The notes under the pieces were generated by a model, which saw only the letters and a list, made by a program, of their open reading frames with translations, made no database searches and was not told the DNA's origin. A stretch of 64,000 bases of DNA from Stenotrophobium rhamnosiphilum (GTDB taxonomy: Bacteria > Pseudomonadota > Gammaproteobacteria > Nevskiales > Nevskiaceae): NCBI RefSeq assembly GCF_003052265.1, contig NZ_QANS01000001.1, positions 310,001 to 374,000 of the forward strand. The letters are read 5' to 3'. This document shows positions 62,534 to 64,000 of the stretch, one piece after another (the first letter of the stretch is position 1; the number at the start of each line of letters is the position of its first letter). The translations under genes were made by a program, and so were the position numbers.

Positions 62534-63166
62534 ATACAGTCCGATTTTGGCTGCTGCGAAGACCGCTTCGGTGCGGTTCCTTACGCCAAGCACACGGAAC
62601 ACGGATGACAGGTGTGCTTTGACGGTTGCTTCCGAAATGTTCAGTTCGCGTGCAATGACTTTGTTGGCCTTGCCCTGCATTGCGATTCGTAGCGTTGCGA
62701 TTTGGCGTTCAGTCAGATTCTTGATTGCGGTCTGATGGCTGTTCTCAGTGCTGGACTCCTGCGATGGCAACTTCGCGGCAATTGTGTGTGCAGGTAGATA
62801 AACGCCACCCGCAAGAACCAGACGCAGGGCCGCCATCATGATGGCGTGAGACGATGCCTTTGGAATGTATCCAGCCGCACCCGCTTCGATGATCTGGTGA
62901 ATCACGCCACGATCTTCTTCGGCGGAAACAACAACGATGATGGCTTCTTCGATGCGCTCTCTCAGTAAAGCCAAAGCATCGAGGCCGGAAACTCCTGGCA
63001 GGTGAAGGTCGAGTAAAACGATATCGAATTTGGACTTTGCGGCAAGCTCAATCGCCACCGCACAGCTGGGCGCCTCGAAGAAGGAAATATTCTCGACAAG
63101 ATCCGCCAGCAAAAATTTGAGACCAGACCTGAATAGCTCGTGATCATCGACGAGCAGCACGTTCAC
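62528..63166 (-). CDS. LuxR/NarL-type response regulator
   Basis: 212 residues from the GTG at 63166, giving MNVLLVDDHELF; a TTG at 63187 behind GGGAG is an alternative. The receiver has DDHE, phospho-Asp in LLDLHLPG and the Lys in YIPKASSH. The C-terminal LuxR HTH is LTERQIATLRIAMQGKANKVIARELNISEATVKAH in segments. Its stop overlaps the convergent fusion-enzyme stop by 6 bp. Probable partner of the hybrid kinase. Confidence 0.9.
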   Translation of the reverse strand: MNVLLVDDHELFRSGLKFLLADLVENISFFEAPSCAVAIELAAKSKFDIVLLDLHLPGVSGLDALALLRERIEEAIIVVVSAEEDRGVIHQIIEAGAAGYIPKASSHAIMMAALRLVLAGGVYLPAHTIAAKLPSQESSTENSHQTAIKNLTERQIATLRIAMQGKANKVIARELNISEATVKAHLSSVFRVLGVRNRTEAVFAAAKIGLYL

Positions 63167-63291
63167 GAACGATGCCCCATTGCACAACTCCCAAGGTTTT
63201 TCTATCGGGCGCTTACGTGAGCGGTCCCTTGTCCCTTCATCCTAATGAAGCGGTCCGCTAAATAGCAACCGCCCACTAGGGGGATAAAACG

Positions 63292-64000
63292 CTAAGGCGG
63301 AATGCTGGCCTGTTTGGAGCCATCTACTGGCTTGAACGACCAATCCATTTTTACATCCAATTTACCGGTGAAACTGCCCAGCACCGTTGAGTCGCCATCA
63401 AACGGGGAGTTGGCGGGCAGTGTGGCGGCAAAGCTCGCGCTTTCTTTGGTGCGGCTCACACGCTCAGCGGACCAGATCAGCATTTCTGCGGCGACCGGCA
63501 ATTCGATATCGCTGCGCTCAGTCGTCTTATTGCGGCGCATCACGCTAGTACCCATTGGTGATGGGATGAACAGATTCTCGACGTAGATATCGCCGGTGCG
63601 GATATCCACCGTAACGGTGTAGCGCTGACAAAGTTTTGCGCGATCTTCAGCGCTGCCATCGCTCGCCGCACTGCGATCCAATGACCACGGCACCAGTTTG
63701 GTTTTGCCGCTGTTGTAAGCACGCTCACCGGCGATATGCGTTTCGTTGGTGATGCGTATGCGATTGGGGCAGCCGGTATAACCGAAGAAATACAACCAGC
63801 GGGCGGCATCGCCGGTGGCGGGCGCAATGATCAGTGCTTCGAGATCTTCAATCGCGTTGTTCTGCAACGCTGAAACCGCCGCCATGCGTTCTACCGATTC
63901 GCCAATGCAGCGATCATCCAGCATGCAGTTTTTTGTTTTGGCTTCTAGCGCTGCGAGTTCTTGTGCGGTGCGAGGGAGTCTTCCGCCGTTCTGTGCCTTG
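63292..64000 (-). CDS. Unknown protein, N-terminus beyond the window
   Basis: The reverse frame is open from the window edge to the stop at 63292 (at least 235 codons). The visible part includes ELAALEAKTKNCMLDDRCIGESVERMAAV, then FFGYTGCPNRIRITNE and a beta-rich C-terminal half ending WSFKPVDGSKQASIPP (in segments). Cys pairs suggest an exported protein. No family recognised. It is separated by 125 bp from the response regulator. Confidence 0.7.
   Translation of the reverse strand, partial: KAQNGGRLPRTAQELAALEAKTKNCMLDDRCIGESVERMAAVSALQNNAIEDLEALIIAPATGDAARWLYFFGYTGCPNRIRITNETHIAGERAYNSGKTKLVPWSLDRSAASDGSAEDRAKLCQRYTVTVDIRTGDIYVENLFIPSPMGTSVMRRNKTTERSDIELPVAAEMLIWSAERVSRTKESASFAATLPANSPFDGDSTVLGSFTGKLDVKMDWSFKPVDGSKQASIPP

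Overview
The window reads as a chromosomal segment of a Gram-negative gammaproteobacterium. The evidence is the run TPR protein-lolB-ispE-tRNA-Gln-prs-rplY-pth-ychF facing a divergent hemA-prfA-prmC, ygfZ and sdhE-ygfX around the sdh operon, LpxL- and OpgD-type envelope enzymes and several outer-membrane-type lipoproteins. SdhC/SdhD and an SDHAF4-like protein have an alphaproteobacterial/mitochondrial flavour. I suspect a Nevskiales/Xanthomonadales-like lineage, but this is inference. Base composition looks moderately GC-rich by eye.

Layout. 1-5.3 kb: ygfZ (cut), SDHAF4-like gene, sdhCDAB, sdhE, ygfX. 5.3-7.4 kb: REPIN-like hairpin cluster, aminotransferase, then a tRNA-Asn gene surrounded by 3'-end tRNA remnants, terminators and two structured palindromic elements. 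7.4-13.6 kb: ClpP-fold membrane protein, SCP-x-type thiolase, Tyr-less SDR, GAF-GGDEF protein, tRNA(CAT), opgD. 13.6-25.7 kb: the conserved translation/cell-wall/haem block. 25.7-28.4 kb: a cassette of one wHTH-ended protein, one small GTPase and two Roadblock/LC7 proteins sitting between prmC and moeB. 28.4-36.6 kb: moeB, a dead JAMM protein, LpxL-type acyltransferase, metallophosphoesterase, a neutral ceramidase with a TetR gene and a near-perfect palindrome at its promoter, MHYT-GGDEF protein. 36.8-43.6 kb: two tandem secreted PHP-domain lipoproteins, proS, lytic transglycosylase.

43.8-64 kb is accessory in character: a tandem pair of secreted ankyrin-containing paralogues, a rhodanese, a decayed DMT transporter, a TetR, an IMPa-type (M88) metalloprotease lipoprotein, several small proteins, an M23 peptidase, a flavin reductase, and finally a hybrid histidine kinase translationally coupled to a 1932-residue protein fusing a cholesterol-oxidase-like GMC domain, an alpha/beta hydrolase with a Cys nucleophile and a PhoD-type phosphatase, met tail-to-tail by a LuxR-type response regulator.

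The most promising undescribed systems are the GTPase/Roadblock cassette (25.7-28.3 kb), the kinase/fusion-enzyme/regulator module (54.9-63.2 kb), and the tRNA-Asn 3'-remnant array with covarying hairpins (6.8-7.4 kb).
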